Source: CADEDH01 sp039201605
GTDB taxonomy: Bacteria > Actinomycetota > Acidimicrobiia > Acidimicrobiales > SZUA-35
Reading direction: 5' to 3'
Length of the DNA stretch: 64,000 nt
NCBI GenBank assembly: GCA_039201605.1
Contig: JBCCRO010000022.1
Location: forward strand, 27,581-91,580
The notes under the pieces were generated by a model. The model was not told the DNA's origin. It ran no database searches and saw only the letters and a list, made by a program, of their open reading frames with translations. Below are positions 15,427 through 23,718 of this stretch, piece by piece. How positions within the stretch are numbered: position 1 is the first letter of the stretch; every line of letters starts with the position of its first letter. Both the position numbers and the translations under genes were made by a program.

Positions 15427-17928
15427 ATGTACGCCGGTCGACCGTTCGTTGGGCGCACCGACGACGCAACCCGCGTCGCCGACCTCCTCGACCAGGGCCG
15501 GATGGTCACCGTGGTCGGGCCCGGCGGTGTCGGCAAGACCACGTTGGCGCTGGCCGTCGGGGAGACGGTCGCCGACGGCTACCCCGGCGGGGTGTTGGTG
15601 GCGGAGCTGGCCGGCCTCGGGGTGGACGACGACCTCGAGGTGGCGGTGGCCCGCCTGCTCGGGGTCGACTCGATCGACGCCCTCACCCTGCGGGCCGCCG
15701 GCCGCCGGACGCTGCTGATCCTCGACAACTGCGAGTCCACCCCCAAGCAGGCGGCGGCGCTGGCCGAGGATCTGCTCACCCGCAGCGACTGCATCTCCGT
15801 GCTGGCCACCGGCCGATCCCCCCTCTACGCCGCCACCGAGACGATCGTGACCCTGGAGCCGCTGTCGATGCCGTCCGCGCCGGCGGAGGAGGTGTTGGCC
15901 GCCGACGCCGTCGACCTGTTCCTCCAACTGGCCACCGCCGCAGGCGTGCCGTGGACCGCCACCTCGATCGATCCGGTCGTGCTCACCCGGCTGGTCCACC
16001 AACTCGACGGGCTGCCGCTCGCCATCGAGCTGGCCGCCGCCCGCTGCCGGGTGGTCACCCCGTCGGATCTGGTGAAGCTCCTCGACCAACAGGTGGACGT
16101 GCTGAGCCGCCCCGGCCCGGCCGAGGGCCGCCACGACAACCTGCGGCGAGCGATCCGCACCAGCTACGAGCCCCTGGGGGACAACAGCCGACGCTTCTTC
16201 CGGCAGCTGTCGGTCATCGGCGAACCCTTCCCCCTCGATCTGGCCCACCGGGTGGCCGGGGACGGGGTGGCCGAGCTCGGCACCCTGGAGATGCTGACCG
16301 AGCTGATCGACTCGTCGCTGATCTCGGTACGGACCGACGACGAGGGTCGGGCCCGCTACCGCCTGCTGGAGACGATCCGGGCGTTCGGCCGAGAGCAGCT
16401 GGAGGCGCACGGTGAGCTGCTCGCCGCAGGCGACCGCTATGCCGAGGCCATGGCCGGGGTGGCCGACGATCTGGTTGCGGCGGCGTTGGCCTCGTTCACC
16501 CCCGAGGTGCTCGGCCAGATCCGGCACCAGTTCGCCCATCTGGCCGACGCCGTGCGCTGGTGCTTGGAGCACGACGATGGACCCGACCGGGCCTACCGGC
16601 TCTTCCTCCCCTTCTACGGCCCGACCGGGGCCCGGGCCGAAGTGGCCGAGCTGGCCGGTCGGGTGCAGGAGCGCTGGGAGGAGGAGGCCCCGCTCCAGGC
16701 CGAGGCGTGGGCCGTGATGGGCACGGCCACCTTCCTCAACGGCGAGTACGAACTGGGGGCGGCACTGTCGGCCAAGGCCGTGGCCCACCCCGAGTCGACG
16801 TCGATGGCGCAGCTGATGGCCAACCGCACCCTCGGCTACCTGGCCTCGCTCCAGGGCGACGCCGCCAAGGCGGGTGCACACCTGGAGGCCGCCATCGAGG
16901 CGGCAGCCACCTTCAGCGCCTCCTTCACCCGGGAACTCCACATCTCCCGCGCCGTGGTCATCGACGACCCGGCCCAGAGCCCGGAGGCCCTGGCCGGGCT
17001 GCGCGACGTCAGCCGTCAGGCGGCCACCCACAACGAGATCGTCAACCTCGTGTGGTCGGAGGTGGCCGCCGCCTACCACCACAACCTGCTCGGCGATCAC
17101 GGCGAGGCCGAGCGGGCCGCCCGCACGGCGGTGACGGTGGCCGACCGCAGCGGGCTCTACTGGACGGTGAGCACCGCTCATCGCACCCTGGGGGCCGTCC
17201 TGGCCCATCAGGAGGGGTGGGAGGCGGCCCGGCCCCATTTCCTGACCGCCTTCTCCACCACGCTGGAGGTGGGCGACATCGAGGGCATCGCCATGGCCCT
17301 GCGAGCGGCGAGCGGCGCCGCCCGTCACTGCGGCGAGCACGATGTCGCCCGGGAGCTGTGGTCGTCGATCCCCCCGGTTCGCGGCCTGCCCGTCGTCCGG
17401 TCGCTGTTCCACGACCAGGAGGAGGAACTGCTGGCCGAGTTCGGCACGCCGCCGCCCCTCGACCGGGCCTCCTCGGCCGATCGGGCCCGACGGCTGCTGT
17501 CGGGGGTGGGCGGGCACCCGACGCCCGACGGCGGCACGGCCCGGGCGGCGCCTCTCGACGCAGGGCCGGCCCATGGGGAGTCGGTCGTCGGGGCGCCGAC
17601 GGCGGCGGCCGGTGGCGGCGTCGTCCGCTTCGGGCCCTTCGAGCTGGATCACGCCATGCACGAGCTGCGCAAGGAGGGCGAGCGGGTGCACATCGAGCCA
17701 CAGGTGTTCGACGTTCTGGCGCTGCTGATCGCCCGCCGCGGTGCGGTGGTGAGCCGGGAGGAGGTGCTCGACGAGGTGTGGGGTGATCGGTTCGTGTCGG
17801 TGGCGGCGCTGTCGTCCCGGATAGCCGCCGCTCGCAAGGCCACCGACGACGACGGCAAGCGGCAGACCGTGATCCGCACCGTGCACGGCAAGGGCTTCAC
17901 CTTCGTCGCCCCGGTCGAGGGCGACTGA
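15427..17928 (+). CDS. AfsR-like ATPase regulator with C-terminal OmpR-type winged helix
   Basis: An 833-residue STAND-type regulator. The NTPase domain starts immediately: PFVGRTDD, then Walker A GPGGVGKTT (about residue 32-40), LLILDNCES as Walker B and GLPLAIELAAARCR as the GLPL motif. A helical TPR-like region occupies about 340-660. After a Pro/Ala linker, residues about 735-833 form a PhoB/OmpR-like winged helix (VRFGPFELD, ALLIARRGAVVSREEVLDEVW, TVHGKGFTFV). In SARP/AfsR proteins the DNA-binding domain is N-terminal, so this is the inverted order. ATG 15427 is chosen because the family begins right before the VGR motif. It probably senses a signal through the TPR part and binds DNA as an oligomer. 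Target genes are unknown. Confidence 0.88.
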   Translation: MYAGRPFVGRTDDATRVADLLDQGRMVTVVGPGGVGKTTLALAVGETVADGYPGGVLVAELAGLGVDDDLEVAVARLLGVDSIDALTLRAAGRRTLLILDNCESTPKQAAALAEDLLTRSDCISVLATGRSPLYAATETIVTLEPLSMPSAPAEEVLAADAVDLFLQLATAAGVPWTATSIDPVVLTRLVHQLDGLPLAIELAAARCRVVTPSDLVKLLDQQVDVLSRPGPAEGRHDNLRRAIRTSYEPLGDNSRRFFRQLSVIGEPFPLDLAHRVAGDGVAELGTLEMLTELIDSSLISVRTDDEGRARYRLLETIRAFGREQLEAHGELLAAGDRYAEAMAGVADDLVAAALASFTPEVLGQIRHQFAHLADAVRWCLEHDDGPDRAYRLFLPFYGPTGARAEVAELAGRVQERWEEEAPLQAEAWAVMGTATFLNGEYELGAALSAKAVAHPESTSMAQLMANRTLGYLASLQGDAAKAGAHLEAAIEAAATFSASFTRELHISRAVVIDDPAQSPEALAGLRDVSRQAATHNEIVNLVWSEVAAAYHHNLLGDHGEAERAARTAVTVADRSGLYWTVSTAHRTLGAVLAHQEGWEAARPHFLTAFSTTLEVGDIEGIAMALRAASGAARHCGEHDVARELWSSIPPVRGLPVVRSLFHDQEEELLAEFGTPPPLDRASSADRARRLLSGVGGHPTPDGGTARAAPLDAGPAHGESVVGAPTAAAGGGVVRFGPFELDHAMHELRKEGERVHIEPQVFDVLALLIARRGAVVSREEVLDEVWGDRFVSVAALSSRIAAARKATDDDGKRQTVIRTVHGKGFTFVAPVEGD

Positions 17929-17937
17929 CCCGCCCGC

Positions 17938-19248
17938 TCAGCCGCCCGCCGCCCCGCTCTCGACCGCCTCGACCTCGATCGTCGTGGCGCCTTCGGCGCT
18001 CGGCGGGTCGAAGCGGGGGTGGAAGGTGAAGGCGTAGGCGGTCGGGCCGTGCTCGGCCAGGTGGTCGATCCGTTCCTTGGCCTCCTCCATCGTCGGCAGG
18101 TGACCGGCCGGCACCCACCACATGGTCAGCACCGGGAGGTCGTCCATCGGGGCGAACCACTCGCGCCGCCGTCGCAGGAATCGGGCGTGGTCGGAGCGGA
18201 ACACATAGTCCTTGAGGGCCTCGAGCGAGGTCCAGACCGACAGGTTCGGCAGGATCGTCTCGTCGTCGAACGCTCGGATCGAGGTGGCGTTGCCCTGCTC
18301 GTCCTGGAGCCGCCACACGAACCCCGGCGACCGATCGGCCAGGGCGTTGATCGGGTCGAGGTTGTCCATGAACTCGGCCACCCGGGGATCGTCGACCGGA
18401 TGATGGAGGCGGCCGATGTTGCACTGGGCCAGATGCCAGCCCGGGTGGACCTCACCGGCCGAGAGGGCGGCCGAGTGGGCGGTGGGGTCGGCGGTAGGGT
18501 CGCCGGCGGTTCGGCTGTCGGGGCCGGCGGAACGGGAGACGTGGTCGGACACGGTGAGCTCCGGGATCGGGGATTGGTCGGACGGTTCGGACGGCTCCGA
18601 CGCCGCGGACGCCTTCCGGCCACCGGCGGAGGAGCGGGCGGACGAAGCGGCGCGCTCGCCGGGTGCGACGGGCGGAGCAGGCACCGCCGGGTCCTCGGCG
18701 GTGCGCACGCCGGACGCAACGGGCGGAACGGGCACCGCCGGGTCCTCGGCGGTGTCGACGTCGGGGCCGAGGTCGGGGCCGACGTCGGGGCCGAGGTCGG
18801 CGGAGGTGTCGCCCAGGAGGTAGCGGGGACCGGGGCCGAGATCGGCGGCGGCATCGTCGGGGTTGTAGAGCATGCACACCTCGAGCGAGATGCACCCGCA
18901 GCCGATGCAGCCGTCGAGGTGATCGCGCAGGGTGAGCAGGGCCTCGATGCGGTCGTCGATCTCTGAGCGGAACTCCGCCGACAGCGTGGCCCAGTCGTCG
19001 TCGGCGGGGACGCGGTCCTCGGGGAGGATGCCGAGCCGGTCGTTGATCTCGCTCAGCGAATACCCGAGCCGCTGGCAGACGATGATCACCGACAGTCGCC
19101 GAATGGTGCTCCGGTGGAAGCGGCGGTGTCCCGACTCGGTCCGGATCGAGGTGATCAGCCCCTTTTTCTCATAGAACCGGACGGCGCTGACGGCCACACC
19201 CGTCCGGGCGGCGAGGGTGCCGATGGTGAGCAGGTCGTCGCGATCCAC
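17938..19248 (-). CDS. SoxR-type MerR regulator fused to a DUF3291 domain
   Basis: Residues 7-75 are a MerR winged helix (LTIGTLAARTGVAVSAVRFY, GHRRFHRSTIRRL). A dimerisation helix leads to CIGCGCISLEVC, where C114, C117, C119 and C125 match the [2Fe-2S] ligands of SoxR. SoxR proteins normally end about 30 residues later. Here a low-complexity linker with an 18-residue repeat (54-bp DNA repeats near 18681 and 18735) continues to about residue 270 and is followed by a complete DUF3291 domain (HLAQCNIGRL, NALADRSPGFVWRL, MWWVPAGHLPT). DUF3291 has a dimeric alpha/beta-barrel-like fold of unknown function. GTG 19248 is only 3 bp from an operator-like site. Role: redox sensing, probably by oxidation of the cluster; the added domain may be an effector. 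Confidence 0.88.
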   Translation of the reverse strand: MDRDDLLTIGTLAARTGVAVSAVRFYEKKGLITSIRTESGHRRFHRSTIRRLSVIIVCQRLGYSLSEINDRLGILPEDRVPADDDWATLSAEFRSEIDDRIEALLTLRDHLDGCIGCGCISLEVCMLYNPDDAAADLGPGPRYLLGDTSADLGPDVGPDLGPDVDTAEDPAVPVPPVASGVRTAEDPAVPAPPVAPGERAASSARSSAGGRKASAASEPSEPSDQSPIPELTVSDHVSRSAGPDSRTAGDPTADPTAHSAALSAGEVHPGWHLAQCNIGRLHHPVDDPRVAEFMDNLDPINALADRSPGFVWRLQDEQGNATSIRAFDDETILPNLSVWTSLEALKDYVFRSDHARFLRRRREWFAPMDDLPVLTMWWVPAGHLPTMEEAKERIDHLAEHGPTAYAFTFHPRFDPPSAEGATTIEVEAVESGAAGG

Positions 19249-19251
19249 AAA

Positions 19252-19269
19252 CCTGAACCATAGGTGAGG
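19252..19269. promoter_or_regulatory. SoxR-like operator, site 1
   Basis: CCTGAACCATAGGTGAGG. The outer CCT/AGG frame resembles the SoxR palindrome (CCTCAA..TTGAGG). It abuts the GTG start of the soxR-like gene, so binding here would influence its own transcript. It matches the reverse complement of site 2 at 14 of 18 positions. Confidence 0.5.
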
Positions 19270-19291
19270 TTTTCGGACGGTGCCAGAAAAA

Positions 19292-19309
19292 CCTCAACCA
19301 AGGTTCAGA
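19292..19309. promoter_or_regulatory. SoxR-like operator, site 2 (inverted copy)
   Basis: CCTCAACCAAGGTTCAGA. Its reverse complement aligns with site 1 at 14 of 18 bases, so the two sites form an inverted pair 22 bp apart in the 97-bp promoter region of the soxR-like gene. Confidence 0.5.
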
Positions 19310-19345
19310 TATTGGCCGACCGCTCCCCCTACGAGCCGGGACGGC

Positions 19346-20203
19346 TCAGGACCCGTCGAGGGTCTGGATGGCGGGCACCAGATGGTCGACGGCGACCAGG
19401 TTGTTGCCCAGGGCGGTGAAATGGACGCCGTCGGACTGCCGGAGCTCGATGTCGAAGGGATCGGCCAGGCGATCCTCGGCGGCCAGATCGATCACGGCGT
19501 CGGCCCCGGCGGCGTTGGCCCGGATCAGGTCGTTGAGTTCGGTCCGGCCCTGGATCGTGGCGTCGTCCATCGGCGGGATGGTGACGACGAAGGTGTAGTC
19601 CCAGCCGGCGGCCCGCCGCTCGTCGAGGTAGAGCGTGATCTGGTCGTAGATGGCGGCGGCGTTTGCCACCGGGTCGGTGCTGTGGAAGTCCTGCCACAGG
19701 TCGTTGGTGCCGCCCCAGAGGATGAGCACGTCGTTGCCGTCGGCGCCGACCTGATCGTCGATGTCGGCCGGAGCCGAGAGCACCATCTCGTCGACCCGGG
19801 CGCCGGAGCGGCCGGAGTTGATGCAGTTGCCGGTGGCAACGGTGAGGCACAGCCGCTCGCCCAGGCCCTCGGTGAGGGAGTCGCCCTCCATGGCGATGTT
19901 GCAGTCCTCGGCGCAGTCGATGCCGCTGCCACCGGCGGACAGCTCCGGCTCACCCACGTCTCCGGTCGAGGCATCCTGACCGCCGGCCGCCGGGTCGCCG
20001 ACGGCGGGATCCCCCTCCTCGGCACCGGCCGAGGGATCGACGGCATCGGCCCCGACCGCGGCGGTGCCGTCGTCGGTCTCGGCCACCGTGGGCGCCGCCA
20101 CCTGGTCCTCGGCGCCGTCCGAGCCGCCACAGGCCGCGACCACCAGTGCCATCGCCAGCAGCACCGAGCTCCACACAGAAGAACGTCCACCCATCACGTT
20201 CAT
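19346..20203 (-). CDS. SGNH/GDSL-family hydrolase lipoprotein
   Basis: ATG 20203 starts a lipoprotein signal (SVWSSVLLAMALVVAACGG) with the lipobox Cys about 20 residues in. An acidic Asp/Glu/Ala linker follows, then an SGNH hydrolase domain: catalytic Ser in MEGDSLTEGLG, the GGTNDLW block III Asn, and the C-terminal DGVHFTALGN that provides Asp and His. The fold hydrolyses esters on lipids, acylated sugars or peptidoglycan; substrate unknown. The protein (285 residues) would be anchored outside the membrane. Longer starts (to 20314) add a region without signal-peptide character. It lies upstream of the soxR-like gene on the same strand and is divergent from the DUF3817 gene. Confidence 0.88.
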   Translation of the reverse strand: MNVMGGRSSVWSSVLLAMALVVAACGGSDGAEDQVAAPTVAETDDGTAAVGADAVDPSAGAEEGDPAVGDPAAGGQDASTGDVGEPELSAGGSGIDCAEDCNIAMEGDSLTEGLGERLCLTVATGNCINSGRSGARVDEMVLSAPADIDDQVGADGNDVLILWGGTNDLWQDFHSTDPVANAAAIYDQITLYLDERRAAGWDYTFVVTIPPMDDATIQGRTELNDLIRANAAGADAVIDLAAEDRLADPFDIELRQSDGVHFTALGNNLVAVDHLVPAIQTLDGS

Positions 20204-20258
20204 CAACGGTACCGGCCGATCTCGGCGTCGGCCGGGCGGCGGCATAGGGTGTCTTCCC

Positions 20259-20591
20259 ATGGAACAGAGCCTGATGGTCCGCATGCTGCGGCTCGTCTCG
20301 GTCACCGAGGCCACCTCCTATCTGGCCCTCCTGGTGGCGACCGCGGTCAAGGAGACCGGAGGCAGCGAGATCGGCGTGACCGTGCTCGGCCCCATCCACG
20401 GCGTGCTCTATCTGGTCTTCGTCGGCCTGGTGCTCGGGGCCCGCAACGAGCTGGAGTGGTCGCTGGTCCGCACCGTGCTGGCCCTGATCATCGGCTCGCT
20501 CCCCTTCGGCGGTTTCTGGATCGATCGCAACTGGCTGGCCCCCCACGGCCGGACCGGGCCCGTCGGACCCGAGCCCGCCCCGGTCGGCTGA
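20259..20591 (+). CDS. DUF3817 small integral membrane protein
   Basis: A 110-residue protein with three hydrophobic segments: VTEATSYLALLVATAV, GPIHGVLYLVFVGLVLG and RTVLALIIGSLPFGGFWID. The pattern (R)LVSVTEATSYL...GPIHGVLYL...PFG.FW matches DUF3817, a family common in actinobacteria and also found as a domain in glycosyltransferase-neighbour proteins. No function is established. ATG 20259 is preferred over the longer frame because it begins the family's first helix. The gene is followed by a PPOX gene 67 bp downstream on the same strand. Confidence 0.82.
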   Translation: MEQSLMVRMLRLVSVTEATSYLALLVATAVKETGGSEIGVTVLGPIHGVLYLVFVGLVLGARNELEWSLVRTVLALIIGSLPFGGFWIDRNWLAPHGRTGPVGPEPAPVG

Positions 20592-20658
20592 GACGCCCCA
20601 CCGGGCCGACGCCCTCCTCGATGCCGGCACACCGGCGTTGGCGACTAGCGTCCGGGCC

Positions 20659-21132
20659 ATGACGCCGCACTCGCCGCTGGTCGAGATCGCCGACGTGGCC
20701 CGCCCCATCATCGAACGGGTGGTGTGGGCCACGGTGGCCACCGTCGGACCCGACGGTCATCCCCGCACCCGCCTCATGCACCCGGTGTGGTTCTGGGACG
20801 ACGACGCTCCGATCGCGCTGGTGTCGGCCCGACCCACACCCCTCAAGCTGGCCCACCTCGCCGCTCAGCCCGCCGTGAGCTGCCTCTACTGGGACCCGGC
20901 CCACGACACGGTGGCGGTCGAGGCCACGGCCACCTGGCTACCGGCCGATCAACGGCAGGACGCCTGGGACAGGATCAAGGCCGTGCCCGAGCCGGTGGGC
21001 TTCGACCCCGCCATCATCTGGCCCGAGGGTAGTGGCGCCGACGACTGCGCCTTCCTCCGCTTCGCCGCCCACCGCATCGTGGCGCGCCCGGCCGGCACCC
21101 CCGGCCTGCGTTGGGACCGGGCGGCCCCATAG
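20659..21132 (+). CDS. PPOX-class F420/FMN-binding protein
   Basis: A 157-residue split-barrel protein. Motifs: VVWATVATVGPDGHPRTRLM (first strands and GPDG turn), VWFWDDDAPIALVSARPTPLK and VSCLYWDPAHDTVAVEATA, the general pyridoxamine phosphate oxidase-like layout. The pattern with KLAHLAAQPAVSCLYWDP resembles the general stress protein 26/F420-dependent subgroup. ATG 20659 gives the normal N-terminus. Function cannot be narrowed beyond flavin- or deazaflavin-dependent redox or binding. Confidence 0.85.
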   Translation: MTPHSPLVEIADVARPIIERVVWATVATVGPDGHPRTRLMHPVWFWDDDAPIALVSARPTPLKLAHLAAQPAVSCLYWDPAHDTVAVEATATWLPADQRQDAWDRIKAVPEPVGFDPAIIWPEGSGADDCAFLRFAAHRIVARPAGTPGLRWDRAAP

Positions 21133-21144
21133 ACCGGCCCGGCG

Positions 21145-21209
21145 CCACAGCACAGCCCCCACGCCACGACCCCACGCCACGACTCCACAGCACGGCCCCA
21201 CGGCACGAC
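21145..21209 (+). repeat. Five 13-bp tandem repeats
   Basis: Five units of 13 bp fill most of the 119-bp gap between the PPOX and acyltransferase genes: CCACAGCACAGCC, CCCACGCCACGAC twice, TCCACAGCACGGC and CCCACGGCACGAC. The core is CCACRSCACGRC. No function is known; replication slippage is the simplest origin. Confidence 0.6.
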
Positions 21210-21251
21210 GACCCACCGGGCGCCGCACCCCGGGTCGCTACGCTCGGGCTC

Positions 21252-21812
21252 ATGCTCGTGCCCTTCCTCCGCAAGTACGTGCGACCGACCTGGCAGAAGG
21301 CGCAGAAGGCCTACGCCGTTCGGCCCGGGGTCACGCTGGGCTCCGACGTCCACCTCGGCGCCGGCACCAAGCTCGAATCGGTGGCCGGGCACGGCCTCAC
21401 CGTGGGGAGCAACGTCTACATCGGCAAGTACTGCACGATCGAGGTCGACGGCAGCATCGGCGACCACGTCCTGATCGCCAACAACGTCGGCATCGTGGGG
21501 CGCCACGACCACGACTACTCGGCCGTCGGCGTCGGCATGCGCAGCGCCCCCCACGTCGCCGACCCCGACTACAGCGGGCCCGGCGACGGCGACCGGGTCG
21601 AGATCGGGGCCGACGTGTGGATCGGCTACGGCGCCGTGATCCTCGGCCCCGTCACCGTCGGTCGGGGCGCCGTCGTCGCCGCCGGGGCCGTGGTGGTGAA
21701 GGACGTCGAGCCCTACGACATCGTCGGCGGCTCCCCGGCCAAGCCCCTCGGTCGCCGCTTCACCGACGACGAGATCGCCGAACACGAAGCCAAGCTCTAC
21801 GGCACCGGCTGA
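21252..21812 (+). CDS. Hexapeptide-repeat acyltransferase (CatB/LacA/WbbJ-like)
   Basis: A 186-residue left-handed beta-helix protein. Repeats of the [LIV]-G-x-x-x-x form are seen in LGSDVHLGAGTKL, VGSNVYIGKYCTIEV and IGADVWIGYGAVILGPVTVGRGAVVAAGAVVVKDV. The active-site His lies in GRHDHDY and the C-terminal EPYDIVGGSPAKPLGRRF is the characteristic lid. The family transfers acetyl or other acyl groups from CoA to sugars or antibiotics. In this polysaccharide-rich neighbourhood, sugar O-acetylation is most likely. ATG 21252 follows the 13-bp repeats and has no clear ribosome site. Confidence 0.9.
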   Translation: MLVPFLRKYVRPTWQKAQKAYAVRPGVTLGSDVHLGAGTKLESVAGHGLTVGSNVYIGKYCTIEVDGSIGDHVLIANNVGIVGRHDHDYSAVGVGMRSAPHVADPDYSGPGDGDRVEIGADVWIGYGAVILGPVTVGRGAVVAAGAVVVKDVEPYDIVGGSPAKPLGRRFTDDEIAEHEAKLYGTG

Positions 21813-21881
21813 ACGGGGCGACGACGGCGGCTGACCGGCGCCGATCCGCGATCGGCTTGCACCCACGGCAGACTCGTACCC

Positions 21882-23615
21882 GTGGGATTCACGGGTAGAC
21901 GAGCACTGGATCGCGTTCTGATGGGGTTCGGGGGCCTCGTGGTGGGCGTCGCCGCCCTCATCGGCGCCCTGGCCGGCGACGGCGAGCGGATCACGGCCCA
22001 CTGGGCCTCGGCCCGGGTCGGGGCCGACGGCACGGCCCAGGTCACCGAGGTGCTCGACTACGACTTCGGCCCCAACGACCGGCGCGGCATCTTCCGCGAC
22101 GTCCCTGCGTTGAACCCGGCGGCCCCGATCACCGTCGAGTCGGCCACCGCCCCCGACGACATCAGCATCGAGCCCTTCTCAGCGGAGACCCGCATCCGCA
22201 TCGGCGACCCCGCCATCACCATCAGCGGCCGCCACCGCTACACCATCGCCTACCCGATCGGCGTGCTGTTCGGCGATCGGATCTCGTGGAACGCCGTCGG
22301 TGGCGAATGGCCCGTCGGTATCGCCAACGCCGAGCTCCACCTCCTGGCCGACACCGACCTGGTCGACCCCGAATGCTCCGCCGGCTCGCTCGGCACCGTC
22401 GGCGGCTGCGAGGCGATCCAGGTCGAGCCGGGCCACCTGCTGGTCCGGATCGATTCGCTCGACTCCTTCGAGGGCGTCACCATCAGCGCCACCCGGGGCG
22501 ACCCGCTCACCGCCGCCCCGACGGTCGACCCTCCGGCGCCGGGCGTCGTCGACGACCCGGGCACCGGTGTGCTCCTACCCGCCGGCCTGGCCGCCGGTTT
22601 CGCCGCAGTGGCCGCCGGGTTGGTCTCCCCCTTCGTGCGCCGAGCCGGACGGGAGCAGGTGTGGGCCGGGGGCGTGGCCGACGCCGCCTTCGGATCGCAG
22701 TTCGGGGAGGACGAGTACGCCATCCGTCTGGCCGACCAGTCAGAGCTCAAGGAGATGGCAAGCATCGAGTTCGCCCCACCGCGAGGGCTGACGGCGTGGC
22801 AGGGCGGCATCATCCACGACGAGGCGGTCACCAAGGACCACCAGGTGGCGTGGCTGCTCGACCGGGCCATCGCCGGCGAGGTGGGCGTGGCCGGCCAAGG
22901 CAAGGACCTGACGCTGAGCCGGGCCCCCGTCGACTCCCCCGAGGCGGCGATGCTCGACCAGCTGTTCGACGGACGCCGCACCGTCGAGCTCGGCGAGTAC
23001 GACAAGCGGTTCGCCGCCGGGTGGAAGGCCCTGGGCGAGCACCTGGAGGAGTGGCACCAGGCGTCGGGGTTCTGGGACCCCGACGGCGACCGCCGCAAGA
23101 CGATCGCCCGCGTGGTCGGCGCCCTCTTCCTCATCATCGGCATCGGCACCGCCCTGGCCGGAGCCGTCGTGGCCAACCGCACCGGGATCACCGCACTGGC
23201 GTTGGTCATCGTCGGCGCCGTGGCCGCCGGTGGCGGCCTCGGTCTGCTCATCCGGAGCTGGGAGCTGCGGGTACGGACGGCCCGGGGCAGCGGTCTGTGG
23301 ATCCTGATCGAGTCGTTCCGCACCTTCATCGATCAGTCCGACTCCCGCCATGTCGAGGCGGCGGCCCAGCAGGGCCGACTGCTGGAGTACACCGCCTGGG
23401 CCGCCGCCCTGGGCGAGGTCGACCACTGGGCCTCGCGCATCAGCGAGGCGAATCTCCCGTCGGGGACCATCCACCCCGGCCACCTCTACCTGGCGGCCGC
23501 CGCCCCGAGCATCAGCTCGGCCGTCAGCAAGGCGTCGACCGCACCGTCCTCCAGCGGCGGCGGCGGGGGCGGCGTCGGCGGAGGCGGCGGGGGCGGAGGC
23601 GGCGGCTCCTGGTAG
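21882..23615 (+). CDS. DUF2207 membrane protein
   Basis: A 577-residue membrane protein: N-terminal helix (about 14-30), an extracellular DUF2207 beta-domain (TAQVTEVLDYDFG, HRYTIAYPIGVLFGDRISWNAVGGEWP), then a helix (about 228-250), a long cytoplasmic part with FAPPRGLTAWQGGII, two more helices (about 410-460) and a Gly-rich tail ending GGGGSW. The Gly/Ser-Trp tail is typical of bacterial DUF2207 proteins. The role is unknown. GTG 21882 is the first start after an apparently untranslated region. A lone gene, 100 bp before the propeller protein. Confidence 0.88.
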   Translation: MGFTGRRALDRVLMGFGGLVVGVAALIGALAGDGERITAHWASARVGADGTAQVTEVLDYDFGPNDRRGIFRDVPALNPAAPITVESATAPDDISIEPFSAETRIRIGDPAITISGRHRYTIAYPIGVLFGDRISWNAVGGEWPVGIANAELHLLADTDLVDPECSAGSLGTVGGCEAIQVEPGHLLVRIDSLDSFEGVTISATRGDPLTAAPTVDPPAPGVVDDPGTGVLLPAGLAAGFAAVAAGLVSPFVRRAGREQVWAGGVADAAFGSQFGEDEYAIRLADQSELKEMASIEFAPPRGLTAWQGGIIHDEAVTKDHQVAWLLDRAIAGEVGVAGQGKDLTLSRAPVDSPEAAMLDQLFDGRRTVELGEYDKRFAAGWKALGEHLEEWHQASGFWDPDGDRRKTIARVVGALFLIIGIGTALAGAVVANRTGITALALVIVGAVAAGGGLGLLIRSWELRVRTARGSGLWILIESFRTFIDQSDSRHVEAAAQQGRLLEYTAWAAALGEVDHWASRISEANLPSGTIHPGHLYLAAAAPSISSAVSKASTAPSSSGGGGGGVGGGGGGGGGGSW

Positions 23616-23718
23616 CCACCGGGTGGTCGGGCCCGCCGGGGCGGCCGGCTCGGTAACGGGCGGATGAAGCCGCGCCGTCGGCATGGCCCTCGGCGATCGG
23701 GGGTTGTAGGTTCGGCCG

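Noticed and set aside
14920..17886. 988-aa minus-strand open frame opposite the AfsR-like gene
   Set aside because: Spans several real genes on both strands; frame openness is due to GC content.
18681..18757. 54-bp repeat in the SoxR-DUF3291 linker as a mobile element or CRISPR-like array
   Set aside because: Only two copies, in frame, encoding a Pro/Ala linker; it is ordinary tandem duplication.
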